Source of the DNA: Microscillaceae bacterium | Lineage (GTDB): Bacteria > Bacteroidota > Bacteroidia > Cytophagales > Microscillaceae | DNA: 64,000 nucleotides | Assembly (NCBI GenBank): GCA_011390205.1 | Contig: JAABSX010000002.1 | Location: forward strand, 62,001 to 126,000 | Reading direction: 5' to 3' | In this document: in pieces, positions 19,385 to 28,010 of the stretch | Layout: each line of letters begins with the position of its first letter | How positions within the stretch are numbered: position 1 is the first letter of the stretch | Made by a program: the position numbers and the translations under genes | Notes under the pieces: model-generated | Database searches by the model: none | What the model was told of the DNA's origin: nothing | The model's input: only the letters and a program-made list of their open reading frames with translations

Positions 19385-19996
19385 ATGAGCGATTTTAACC
19401 TTTGCGAAAACGGACACTACTACCCCCAAAACCTAAAAGAGTGCCCTTACTGCCCCAAATCTTCTGCTGATGAGCCTAGCCAGCAAGGCTTACCTTTTGG
19501 AGGAGGGAAGGGTAGCCTAGACAGAACCAAGATTAGCCAAGACGATGATGACTTCAATACCCCTAGCTTTTTTGGTGGTGGAGGCTCTACTGGGCAAAGT
19601 GATTTGGGGCGAACCCAAATTTACGGAAGCCAAGACAGCTATGGAGGCGGAAGCTTTTCCTCTGATTTTCAGCCAAGTGCTCCAAGCATAGGGCGCAAAA
19701 TGGTGGGCTGGCTCGTCTCATTCACCATAGATTCTAATGGGGCTGACTTTAGACTCTATGAAGGGCGAAACCTCATCGGCTCTGATACCTCTTGCGATAT
19801 TATCGTCAGAAATGATGCTGCTGTCTCGGGGCATCACCTCACGATACTACACCGAATGGGGCAGTTTAAATTTAAAGATGAACTCTCTACCAATGGCACT
19901 TTTATCAATGATGTATTTGAAGAAGAAGGCAATCTCAAAGATGGGGATGTCGTCAAAATGGGAGACACCATTTTTAAATTTAGAAGCATTGCCTAG
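19385..19996 (+). CDS. zinc-ribbon/FHA domain protein
   Basis: A 203-residue soluble protein. Residues 7-23 form a likely zinc knuckle (Cys7, His11, Cys20, Cys23). A Gly/Ser/Asp-rich linker contains two TKIS/TQIY-like threonine sites (DRTKIS, GRTQIY) that could be kinase targets. The C-terminal FHA domain (about residues 115-203) has GSDTSCDIIV, VSGHHL and STNGTFIN, i.e. the phosphothreonine-binding Ser-x-x-His and Asn-Gly elements with a modified GR (GS). It is the first gene of a five-gene co-directional signalling cluster with vWA/FHA, PP2C, pseudokinase and kinase, and probably reads phosphothreonine made by that kinase (inference). Confidence 0.85.
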   Translation: MSDFNLCENGHYYPQNLKECPYCPKSSADEPSQQGLPFGGGKGSLDRTKISQDDDDFNTPSFFGGGGSTGQSDLGRTQIYGSQDSYGGGSFSSDFQPSAPSIGRKMVGWLVSFTIDSNGADFRLYEGRNLIGSDTSCDIIVRNDAAVSGHHLTILHRMGQFKFKDELSTNGTFINDVFEEEGNLKDGDVVKMGDTIFKFRSIA

Positions 19997-20118
19997 CACT
20001 TATCAGTAAATGGATAATTCAAGAGGATTGAATATCCTGATTATCAAAAGCTTACAGTCAATCAACAGTGTAAGTCAATCTTGAGTAGTTCTGTATTTAA
20101 AATTTTTTGATTAAAAAA

Positions 20119-21741
20119 ATGATGAAAAATCTGCTTCAAATTCTATTTTCTTGTGTACTCTTTTTAGGGCTACAGCACACCGCTTGGGCCCAGACCGAAG
20201 AGCATTCTATCGTGGTAGTGGGGCATCCTGATACTTCTAGTTTTCCTACACTGAAGGTAACCATTCAGATGTCAAACAATGACCAGCCTCTAGAGGCTGA
20301 TTTTAAGCTTTTTGATGATGACCGCACAGTCATCGAGACCTTCAGGCTAGAAGCCAAAGCAGGAGAAGAAGCCCCGACCTCAGGAAACCTCATCTTTTTC
20401 TTGATTGATGCATCGAGCTACCCTGAAAATATCCCCCTCGAAAATTTCAAAAGAGCCGTCATAGAATCTATTGATGATTTTGTAACGGAGGCAGACCTCA
20501 TCAATGTAGGTTTTTTTAATAAACCCAAGGGAGATACAAGGGTCTTACAACTCTTGGATGCAGACTTTAGCCGTAATTTTTCACAGCTTACAGACCAAAT
20601 CCGTACCCGAATCACCAGTGCCTTAGAAGACAGTGTGAAGACAAACTATGCCTTCAAAGCCATCAAAGAAGCCATTCAGACCATTAGTAATAATTTTGAT
20701 GAGGGAAGAAGGCTGCTCATCGTTCTCTCAGGTGCGCCTGATAACCAAGACAAAAGCTTTACCTCAGATGATTTAATTAAGCTGGCAGATGACCAAAATA
20801 TCAGTATTCACACCATTAATTTTAAAATAGACGAGCGTTTTAATCCAGATTTGTTTGAAAGACTGAGCATAGGCACCAATGGGAAAAGCGAAATTACCCG
20901 AAATTTTTCTGACATCAAACAAACCATCGGTGGGATTCTGGAAAGCCGTGCACAGAGCCAAAGCGATGCCATACAGCAGTATGAACTTATATTCTCTGTC
21001 AATGTGCCACAAGACGGACAGAGCCACGAATACACCATCAACTACAAAGAAGAGCCACCCCTGACCCTGACCTATACTGCACCAGGTGAAGCAGGAAGCG
21101 TATCAAGTGGAGGCTTTCTGAATGATTATTTTTGGTGGATTATGATTTTGTTTCTGGGGGCTATCCTTGGGGCGGGTTACTGGTATGCCAATGAAATAAA
21201 AATCCGAAGACAAGAAGAAGAAGAGGCGAATGCAGAGTTTTTGGAGCAGCAAGAAGAAGAAAAGAAACGACTACAGCAAGAAAAAAACCGTGCTGTAGAA
21301 GAACTCAAAGAAAAAAACATTCGGCTCGAAGAGCAGCTCAGAGCCAAAGAACAGGAGCTTCTCAGAAAACAAGAAGAGGCACTTAACCAGCCTCCGCCTA
21401 TCCCTGCAGCACCCGAAAAAAGGGATTTAAAAAATACCATTATATCGGGAGGGGGAGCTGCTCCTGTCTTTAAAGTAGCCTCAGCAGGGATGAGCAAAAA
21501 TTTTAGCCTCAACAAACCCCTTATGACCATAGGCAGGGCCGCCAACAATGACATCGTCATCCCTGAGCAAACCGTATCTAGCAAGCATGCCACCATCAGC
21601 ATTCAAAAGGGAAGTTTTTTCTTGAATGACCTTGGCAGCACCAACGGCACTTTCATAAATGGCACAAGAATAGAATCTAAAATGCTCAAATCAGGTGATT
21701 TAATCAAACTGGGAGCAGCCCAGTGTAAATTTGAGATATAA
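20119..21741 (+). CDS. signal peptide-vWA-TM-coiled coil-FHA protein
   Basis: About 540 residues from the ATG at 20119 (an in-frame TTG at 20107 is less likely). Order: signal peptide (1-25, ending AWAQ), a vWA-like domain (about 85-300) starting with FFLIDASSYPE where the MIDAS DxSxS reads D-A-S-S-Y and so is incomplete, a beta-rich segment, a transmembrane helix (about 338-358, WWIMILFLGAILGAGYW), a charged coiled coil (about 365-430), a proline linker and an FHA domain (about 455-540) with GRAANNDI, VSSKHA and STNGTFING. The topology puts vWA in the periplasm and FHA in the cytoplasm. The next gene (PP2C) starts 29 bases downstream, so they are likely cotranscribed. The role is probably to link an envelope signal to phosphothreonine recognition. 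Confidence 0.82.
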   Translation: MMKNLLQILFSCVLFLGLQHTAWAQTEEHSIVVVGHPDTSSFPTLKVTIQMSNNDQPLEADFKLFDDDRTVIETFRLEAKAGEEAPTSGNLIFFLIDASSYPENIPLENFKRAVIESIDDFVTEADLINVGFFNKPKGDTRVLQLLDADFSRNFSQLTDQIRTRITSALEDSVKTNYAFKAIKEAIQTISNNFDEGRRLLIVLSGAPDNQDKSFTSDDLIKLADDQNISIHTINFKIDERFNPDLFERLSIGTNGKSEITRNFSDIKQTIGGILESRAQSQSDAIQQYELIFSVNVPQDGQSHEYTINYKEEPPLTLTYTAPGEAGSVSSGGFLNDYFWWIMILFLGAILGAGYWYANEIKIRRQEEEEANAEFLEQQEEEKKRLQQEKNRAVEELKEKNIRLEEQLRAKEQELLRKQEEALNQPPPIPAAPEKRDLKNTIISGGGAAPVFKVASAGMSKNFSLNKPLMTIGRAANNDIVIPEQTVSSKHATISIQKGSFFLNDLGSTNGTFINGTRIESKMLKSGDLIKLGAAQCKFEI

Positions 21742-21770
21742 ACCTCCATATAAAAATAACAAAGAAATAC

Positions 21771-23264
21771 ATGAGCCAATCTAAAAACTTTCGCTTTGGT
21801 AACCACACAGATGTAGGCAAAGTCCGCCATCAAAATGAGGATTACATGGGCTTCTTCGAGAATTATAATGGCGCTTTCTTTGTAGTCTGTGATGGTATGG
21901 GAGGACACGTAGGGGGAGCTACTGCTTCACAGACTGCCGTCAGTAGCATTCGCCAGTTTTTTGAAGAGCAATTTCACCCACAGCCCCAAGAAGCCATTCA
22001 TCAGGCAATCCAATATGCCAACACCCAAATCCACCAGAAAGCCCTCTCTAACCCTGAGCTAAGAGGCATGGGCACGACCTGTGTGCTTATGATGGTCAGA
22101 GACAATCTTATTTACTACGGGCATGTGGGCGATAGCCGCATTTACTTACACCGTGTCAGGGTCTTGAGCCAGCTCACCAAAGACCATTCTTTTGTGCAAG
22201 CACTCATAGAGCAAGGGCTGATTACTGAGGCAGAAGCCGAGAGTCACCCAAGAAGAAATGAGATTCTGAGGGCATTGGGTACCAGCCCCTTTGTGGATGT
22301 AGAAGTAGCCGAAGAGCCATTGCACCCGCTAGAAGGAGACATCTTGATGCTCTGCACCGATGGGCTAAACGGAATGCTCAGTAGCAAAGGGCTAGAAGAA
22401 ATCTTGAACAGCAATATGAGCCTACAGCACAAAGCACTCAAACTGGTAGATACTGCCAATCAGTACGGAGGCACTGATAACATCACTGTGCAGCTCGTGG
22501 AGTTTTTAGCTACCCTGCCTGCTAAAAGAGGATTCAGTAATAAACTGCATGAGTCAAACCCACATAGCAATGCAGATTTAGGAAGTACAAGACCAGGTAG
22601 CAACCTAGACCCACCGCCTTATGTGCCTCCTCAGAGCAAAGAACCCGAAGATGTAGAGCCTATCTCTGAACAATCATACGCTAAAAATCAACAGAAAAGA
22701 AAAAAATATGATGAAGAGGAGGAATATGATGAGAAAGAATACCAAAGCAACAAAAGAGGGCTCAGTATCAATACACTTGATGAGGTGGATTATCGCCCCT
22801 TCCTTACACGGGGCTTCTTAATCGTTTTTGCCCTTGTCTTTGGCTATGTCATCTTTAAAAATATAAGCACACACAAGCCCACAGCTTCTGAGCAGAGTGC
22901 TATCCAAAGAGATAGCCTCGATGCGGTTTCTCTCCAAAATCAATTCTATGAATATACAGGCATCCAAAAAGTCAAGGATACCTATAAAAAGACCAAAGAA
23001 ACTGTCATTAAAGCCAAAGAAACACTCGAGGAGCTTAATGAACTTCAAAAAAGAAAAAGAAGGGCATTGGATAGCTTGTTTCAGAATAAAAAGGTGAGGC
23101 TCATCGTCAATACACTTTCTAGTGGTGAGCAAACTGCACAAGACCTTGCAAAAAAATACAGGTCAAAAGTAGAATGGATTCTAAAAGCCAACGGTGTAAA
23201 GACAGAAGAAGAACTGGCAGAGCTAGATAGTCTAAGCATCCCCTTAGAAGCACCTCGCCCATAA
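21771..23264 (+). CDS. membrane-anchored PP2C serine/threonine phosphatase with LysM-like periplasmic end
   Basis: A 497-residue protein. The catalytic domain (about residues 1-245) has all PP2C metal motifs: RHQNED, VCDGMGGHVGG, GDSRIYL, CTDGLNGML and GGTDNITV. A hydrophilic linker (to about 340) leads to one transmembrane helix (about 343-364, FLIVFALVFGYVIF). The outer part has a coiled region and a C-terminal stretch (about 441-495: SGEQTAQDLAKKYRSKVEWI) that resembles a LysM motif. It probably removes phosphate placed by the kinase encoded at 24.9 kb. The gene lies 29 bases after vWA/FHA and 209 bases before the pseudokinase. Confidence 0.9.
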   Translation: MSQSKNFRFGNHTDVGKVRHQNEDYMGFFENYNGAFFVVCDGMGGHVGGATASQTAVSSIRQFFEEQFHPQPQEAIHQAIQYANTQIHQKALSNPELRGMGTTCVLMMVRDNLIYYGHVGDSRIYLHRVRVLSQLTKDHSFVQALIEQGLITEAEAESHPRRNEILRALGTSPFVDVEVAEEPLHPLEGDILMLCTDGLNGMLSSKGLEEILNSNMSLQHKALKLVDTANQYGGTDNITVQLVEFLATLPAKRGFSNKLHESNPHSNADLGSTRPGSNLDPPPYVPPQSKEPEDVEPISEQSYAKNQQKRKKYDEEEEYDEKEYQSNKRGLSINTLDEVDYRPFLTRGFLIVFALVFGYVIFKNISTHKPTASEQSAIQRDSLDAVSLQNQFYEYTGIQKVKDTYKKTKETVIKAKETLEELNELQKRKRRALDSLFQNKKVRLIVNTLSSGEQTAQDLAKKYRSKVEWILKANGVKTEEELAELDSLSIPLEAPRP

Positions 23265-23300
23265 ATTTAAAAGGAATGAAGTTTTGATTCATAAATTTTG

Positions 23301-23308
23301 TAGTTTTG
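23301..23308 (+). promoter_or_regulatory. possible internal promoter -7 box before the kinase pair
   Basis: TAGTTTTG matches TAnnTTTG exactly, 165 bases before the pseudokinase ATG, in the longest gap of the 20.1-26.5 kb cluster. A TTG at 23284-23286 is only 14 bases away, shorter than the usual -33/-7 spacing of about 20. Confidence 0.35.
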
Positions 23309-23473
23309 CCACCAAATAAATAGTGTAGAGGTTTTGGGTGATTTCAAAGCATTTTTTTAAGCAAAAAAGAGTAAAAAATCTCATAGGCAAATTACATCCT
23401 AAACCTAAAAAGCTTCTACACATTGAACAAGGTTTTGGTGAGACAGTAAGATTAACAATGGCATAACTCTAAT

Positions 23474-24919
23474 ATGACTGGGGAAAAAATACTAAACTAC
23501 AGAATTGAAAACTTTACGGAAGAAAATCAACTTTTTCGCTCGTTTCTGGCTACCCATACTCAGTTTGCAAAAAAGGTCATCGTCAAAACGCTCAAACCAC
23601 TTGCAAGCCAACTAGAAAAAGCGGACTTCTTAGAAGACTTAAAAAGGCTTGCTTCTATACAACACCCCAATGTGCTGACACTCTATGACCACTTAGAGAC
23701 AGCTCAAGACTTTTATCTCGTGTTTGAGTATGTAAAAGGTAGAACTATCGCAGACCATATCCGCTACGAAAGTGGCCCCATCCCTGAGCCAAAAACAAGG
23801 GATATCTTTGTCCAAATTTTACAAGCATTTGAGTTTGCAGCCCAAAAAGGAGCTACCAATGGAGCCATCAATGCACACAATATCTTGATGAGTGAGCAAG
23901 GAGATATAAAAATACTGGATGTGGCTTTGAGTAAGTTTTTTAAGCAAAAAATGCTCAAAGCCCAAGACAAAGATACACTCCAGGCGGCAAGCCCCGAAGA
24001 GATAGAGCAAAAAGAGCCAAGTATCCAGACAGATATTTATGCACTTGGGCTGTTGCTTTTTGAGATGCTCACAGGCAAAAATCCCTATGAAACATTCTCT
24101 GAAGATGAACTCAAACATAAAATAACACATTCAGCACTGCCACGAATCACCAAATACTACCCTATGGTGAGCTCTCAGATGCAGCATATTGTAGATAAAG
24201 CGACTGCCAAAGACCCCGCAGAAAGGTTCAAATCACTCAAGGAATTCTCGGAGGCATTGCAAAAAACAGAAACCAAACAAGAAGCGCCCCTCGTAGAGGA
24301 AGCACAAAGTGAACAAGTAAAAGAAATAGAAGAAGACCTCAGCCAAGCAAATACGCTGAATTTTCCCTTGCTCATGCTCATTCTTCTCTTTGGAGTCATC
24401 TTGACATTGTGGGCAGTGTATAGCCTCAGGCCAGAGCCAGGGGAGTCTGATATTTTGTATAATATCAAGGATATGGACAGAATCAACCAAATGCAAGACT
24501 CCATCGCAAAGGCACAAGGAGAGCAGGCAATGGCAGATAGTATTCGTATTTTTGGAGGAATTAACAAGAAAGACAGCTCAGAGATATACATCCATAAAGT
24601 AGAAAGGGGTGAGAATCTTCAGAAAATTGCCAAAATGTATTATCAACCACTAGACAGCCTCAAATCACTTAACAATATGACAGGGCGTGAGAGGCTCAAA
24701 CCTCGTGAGGGGGTAAAAGTAAGAATAAAGACACTCTATAAAATACAAAAAGGGGAAGACCTCTTGCAGGTAGCTCGCAAATTTAAAATCAGTGCCAACG
24801 TACTCAAAGAAGTCAATAAACTCTACCCCCAACCCGTAGAACCTGGTGAAATACCGCTTCCTATGGTCTATGAAGGTAAAAATATTGTAATCCCTTTGAT
24901 GGCAAATACTCCAAAATGA
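23474..24919 (+). CDS. transmembrane pseudokinase with two LysM domains
   Basis: A 481-residue protein that aligns over its first 270 residues with the active kinase encoded next to it (shared start GEKILNYRIE versus GERILNYKIE) but has lost the catalytic residues. The glycine loop is TEENQL (15-20). The HRD triad is Asn129-Gly130-Ala131. The catalytic-loop Lys is Asn133. DFG is Asp149-Val150-Ala151. Lys38 and Asn136 are kept. A transmembrane helix lies at about 296-318. The periplasmic part has two LysM motifs (about 373-418, HKVERGENLQKIAKMY; about 420-476, YKIQKGEDLLQVARKF) expected to bind peptidoglycan. The kinase gene starts 10 bases after its stop, so they are translated together. It is probably an allosteric partner or sensor of that kinase (inference). 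Confidence 0.88.
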   Translation: MTGEKILNYRIENFTEENQLFRSFLATHTQFAKKVIVKTLKPLASQLEKADFLEDLKRLASIQHPNVLTLYDHLETAQDFYLVFEYVKGRTIADHIRYESGPIPEPKTRDIFVQILQAFEFAAQKGATNGAINAHNILMSEQGDIKILDVALSKFFKQKMLKAQDKDTLQAASPEEIEQKEPSIQTDIYALGLLLFEMLTGKNPYETFSEDELKHKITHSALPRITKYYPMVSSQMQHIVDKATAKDPAERFKSLKEFSEALQKTETKQEAPLVEEAQSEQVKEIEEDLSQANTLNFPLLMLILLFGVILTLWAVYSLRPEPGESDILYNIKDMDRINQMQDSIAKAQGEQAMADSIRIFGGINKKDSSEIYIHKVERGENLQKIAKMYYQPLDSLKSLNNMTGRERLKPREGVKVRIKTLYKIQKGEDLLQVARKFKISANVLKEVNKLYPQPVEPGEIPLPMVYEGKNIVIPLMANTPK

Positions 24920-24929
24920 TGAACAAAGC

Positions 24930-26549
24930 ATGATAGGTGAGAGAATTTTAAACTATAAGATAGAATCCAGACTTGGTGAAGGTGGTGTAGGAACGGTGTA
25001 CTTGGCTGCCCATACACAGCTAGGAAGAAAAGTAGCCATCAAGGTGCTAAACCCTGCATTGGTAGATAATCAGCAAATCCGTGAACGCTTCCGAAATGAA
25101 GCAACTACACTTTCTGAACTCCAACACGTCAATATCATCACACTCTATGATTATTTAGAAAAAGAAAAAGAACTCTTTCTCATCATGGAGTATGCACCAG
25201 GGCAATCTTTGGATGAATACATCCACCAAATTACAGGACCCATTGCTGAGCAAAAAACTTGTTATTTCTTTGAACAAATCTTAGATGGCTTCGCTTATGC
25301 ACATCAGAAAGGTGTAGTGCACCGTGATATTAAGCCTTCTAACATCATCGTTACGCCTGACTCCGATATCAAAATACTTGACTTCGGAATCGCCAAAATC
25401 TTGAAAGAAGGAAAAAGAAACCTAACCAAAACAGGCACACAGCTTGGTACAGTGCTTTATATGAGCCCTGAGCAGGTCAAAGGGCAGTTTGTAGACCAAC
25501 GCACAGATATTTATTCGCTCGGGCTGACTCTCTTCGAGATGATTACCGGCAAATGCCCCTACGATGGCTCTATACTTACAGAATATGAGGTCTATGAAAA
25601 AATCCTCAAAGAGCCACTCCCCAACCCTGCCAGTTTTTACCCAAATGTATCAGATAAGATACAGCAGGTCATAGCCAAGGCTACTGCCAAAAACCCCCAA
25701 GACCGATACCAAACCTGTGAAGAGTTTAAGCAGGCACTCATTGCACAAACTAGCACAACAAATATTTCTACAAATACAAGCTACAGCACAAAAACAGCAC
25801 TAGCCAGCCCTAATCCTACGAGGGTTACAAAAAAGATGGCCTCAAAATCTTCAGGAATAGACAAACTCAAAAGGAAAAATAATTTGATTTTGTACAGTGT
25901 CATCATAGTATTGTCAAGTCTGACACTTTGGCTAGGAGTAAGCATCTTTTCTGAAAATGACCAATCTACACAAGATGATGGTGCAGAAGTCGTCAGTGAA
26001 AACACAAAATCGAAAGAAAGGGATGATAACCCTGTAGAAGTAGAAAGTGATTTTAGTGAAGATGATACTAAAAGCGCCGAAGAAATACTGCTAGACAGTC
26101 TTAATCAGAAAAAAATACGCACAGAGGGTTTTCTCAAAATACTCAAAACCGAAAGAGAAAAAGAATTACTCAAAGGACTGCTAATAGACGGCCAGGTAGA
26201 GGAGGGGAGCTCAGGGCAATTCTTAGGTGAATTTGTGGTGCAGGTAACCGTAGCCAATCGCCGAGACGATGCTCGGTTTGAGGATTTACTCATCGGGATT
26301 ACCTATTTTAATGAAAATGACAAGCAAATCAAGGCAAGAGAGCAAGCACTAGAACCCTTAGATGCTGATAAATCCATTACTTTTAGGGTGCGAGAAGATG
26401 TAGAAGCAGTCAAATTTGCGACAAGTCTAAAGAAGGTCAAAGTCATAGACCTAGAGCCTACAGAAGTCTTAGACTCTCTCAACAACGAACTCAAAGAACT
26501 GAATGAAAGAATCAGCAAGGTAAAACAAAATATGAGCGAAGATTTTTAA
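24930..26549 (+). CDS. transmembrane serine/threonine protein kinase
   Basis: A 539-residue Hanks-type kinase with an intact catalytic domain (about residues 9-270): glycine loop GEGGVG 16-21, Lys38, His131-Arg132-Asp133, Asn138, Asp151-Phe152-Gly153, a TGTQLGT activation segment and SPEQ. A Ser/Thr-rich juxtamembrane linker (about 271-315) is followed by a transmembrane helix (about 316-338, ILYSVIIVLSSLTLWLGV), an acidic stretch and a periplasmic domain (about 395-505) I do not recognise, then a short coiled end. It has no PASTA repeats. It is the last gene of the signalling cluster and ends before a strong terminator. Likely substrates are the FHA proteins upstream (inference). Confidence 0.93.
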   Translation: MIGERILNYKIESRLGEGGVGTVYLAAHTQLGRKVAIKVLNPALVDNQQIRERFRNEATTLSELQHVNIITLYDYLEKEKELFLIMEYAPGQSLDEYIHQITGPIAEQKTCYFFEQILDGFAYAHQKGVVHRDIKPSNIIVTPDSDIKILDFGIAKILKEGKRNLTKTGTQLGTVLYMSPEQVKGQFVDQRTDIYSLGLTLFEMITGKCPYDGSILTEYEVYEKILKEPLPNPASFYPNVSDKIQQVIAKATAKNPQDRYQTCEEFKQALIAQTSTTNISTNTSYSTKTALASPNPTRVTKKMASKSSGIDKLKRKNNLILYSVIIVLSSLTLWLGVSIFSENDQSTQDDGAEVVSENTKSKERDDNPVEVESDFSEDDTKSAEEILLDSLNQKKIRTEGFLKILKTEREKELLKGLLIDGQVEEGSSGQFLGEFVVQVTVANRRDDARFEDLLIGITYFNENDKQIKAREQALEPLDADKSITFRVREDVEAVKFATSLKKVKVIDLEPTEVLDSLNNELKELNERISKVKQNMSEDF

Positions 26550-26560
26550 AACCACACCTG

Positions 26561-26604
26561 CACACTTCAAATGCACAGAGTAGGCATTTGAAGTGTGATT
26601 TTTT
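26561..26604 (+). terminator. rho-independent terminator of the kinase cluster
   Basis: CACACTTCAAATGC (26561-26574) and GCATTTGAAGTGTG (26584-26597) form 14 perfect pairs with a nine-base loop, followed by ATTTTTT. It lies between the convergent kinase and patatin genes and may serve both. Confidence 0.92.
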
Positions 26605-26634
26605 ACTTGGCATAAATCATTCAAAACACTTGTT

Positions 26635-27429
26635 TTATCGCTGATTTACGAATATCTCCACCAAAGCCTCTCTATGCTCCATAGCACTTTTATACCCTAT
26701 CTGAAATATCTCCCCTGCCTTGTCTATCCGATGTGCTGCGATTTTTTGTAACATACTTGGCTCTATCACAAAATCACAAAGCTCAAAATTAGCCCTTGCA
26801 TTGGCATGGATAGAAAGTGAAAGACAACGCTCAAGCACCAGCCTTGCTGAGTTTACAGGCTGATGCTTATCAAAAGGATTGGTGTGTACGCCAAGTATTT
26901 TTTTGCAATCTTTTAGGGGCTTTACTTCCATACTAGAGATAATCCCTCCATCTACCAAGGTCTTACTCTTAAAAATCACAGGGCTAAACACCAAAGGAAT
27001 ACAAGCCGAGGCAATGATGGGCTTGATAAGTTCACCAGACGAAAAATAGACAGTTTCTCCCTCATTGACATCTGTGGCTGAGATGGTGAGCGGGATTTTG
27101 AGATATTCAAACGAATTATGAGGCATATACTCCAGAAGCATCTCCTCAATGGTCTGCAAACTTAAAAAACCAGGCTGCCGCAATGCCGAAAAGCTCAAGA
27201 AAGAAAAGAATTTGACCTTTCTGACCATTCTTAAGATCTCTTTGGGTGAGTAGCCATGTGCATACAGTGCCCCTACAATTGCCCCTGCACTTACCCCCGT
27301 AATCTTGTCAGGGCGTATGCCTATTTCTTCGAGGGCGTGTAGCACGCCCAAATGTGCGATTCCTCTCGCACCCCCTCCCGATAAACTGATGCCTAGGGGG
27401 TATTTTTTGCTCTGAGTGGTATTAGACAT
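26635..27429 (-). CDS. patatin-like phospholipase
   Basis: A 264-residue hydrolase of the bacterial patatin family (RssA/YlbK-like length). It has the oxyanion-hole motif SGGGARGIAHLG (about residues 17-28), the nucleophile elbow GVSAG (Ser at about 47) and the catalytic-dyad Asp in VDGG (about 156). No signal peptide is seen, so it is probably a cytoplasmic or membrane-peripheral lipid acyl hydrolase. The start is the ATG at 27429. It is monocistronic. Upstream lies a 764-base region with a possible structured RNA. Confidence 0.92.
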   Translation of the reverse strand: MSNTTQSKKYPLGISLSGGGARGIAHLGVLHALEEIGIRPDKITGVSAGAIVGALYAHGYSPKEILRMVRKVKFFSFLSFSALRQPGFLSLQTIEEMLLEYMPHNSFEYLKIPLTISATDVNEGETVYFSSGELIKPIIASACIPLVFSPVIFKSKTLVDGGIISSMEVKPLKDCKKILGVHTNPFDKHQPVNSARLVLERCLSLSIHANARANFELCDFVIEPSMLQKIAAHRIDKAGEIFQIGYKSAMEHREALVEIFVNQR

Positions 27430-27452
27430 AGCGTTTTATAGTTATAAATTTT

Positions 27453-27694
27453 GAATGATGCGTTTGCCTCAGTTTCTCTAGGTCAATGTCCTGTGCTGAC
27501 AGCCAGTACCTGTGTTTGGTGTTTTGTGAAGGCCACGCCAAGACACTGAGTTTCATTCATTAAACTAGATAAAGCTTACTTAGGTTATAAGAACTTGGGC
27601 AGTATTTCATATTTACAAACTAAAAAATCATTCCTAAAAGCCATTCTAAATACCCAGCCACAAAAAAACCACTCAGAATCTAAGTGGTTTTTTT
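27453..27694 (+). ncRNA. candidate small RNA ending in a terminator-like hairpin
   Basis: A folded block: GAATGA (27453-27458) can pair with TCATTC (27553-27558), and CTCAGT (27468-27473) with ACTGAG (27545-27550). They enclose smaller hairpins, including TTGGTGT with ACGCCAA. Downstream, 12 bases at 27662-27673 pair with 27683-27694, with A- and T-runs on both sides like an intrinsic terminator. A near-consensus -7 box (TAAATTTTG, one base too long) overlaps the left end. No annotated gene would need this terminator. No match to tmRNA, SRP RNA or RNase P RNA core motifs was seen. The block could instead be the leader of the patatin gene on the other strand. Confidence 0.25.
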
Positions 27695-28002
27695 CGCTAT
27701 TACCTGCTATTTGAAGAAAATTTTAACTATCTCCGCAAATATAAGCATTAAAATCTTTTTTAATAGCAAGACTATTAAATTTTTTTTTAGTGTTCATTTT
27801 ACACAAATGAGGGCTACCATCTTTGTAGAAATACTCAAATATGAACTTTGTAGGAGTAAAATATCCATGCAATTTGTTTCGCTCCCATTGAGTTTGTAGG
27901 TGTTTTGTATTTATTTTTACGAGGACTTCACTCTTGAGGAGTTTTATGAGGTATTTACTAGATTTCCATAAATTTAATAAGAAACCTGTGTTTAGAAGTA
28001 TT

Positions 28003-28010
28003 TATCTTTG
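28003..28010 (+). promoter_or_regulatory. -7 box upstream of the Ig-repeat protein gene
   Basis: TATCTTTG matches TAnnTTTG exactly. It lies 183 bases before the ATG at 28194, implying a long leader if used. Confidence 0.4.

Noticed and set aside
19385-26549. Type VI secretion PpkA/PppA/Fha post-translational control module
   Set aside because: Kinase, PP2C and FHA genes also cluster in T6SS loci, but no tss gene is present, and the LysM and vWA parts point to the envelope instead.
27684-27899. 71-codon plus-strand frame in the 27.4-28.2 kb gap
   Set aside because: Phe/Lys/Ile-rich translation of AT-rich DNA beginning inside a hairpin, with no plausible start signal.
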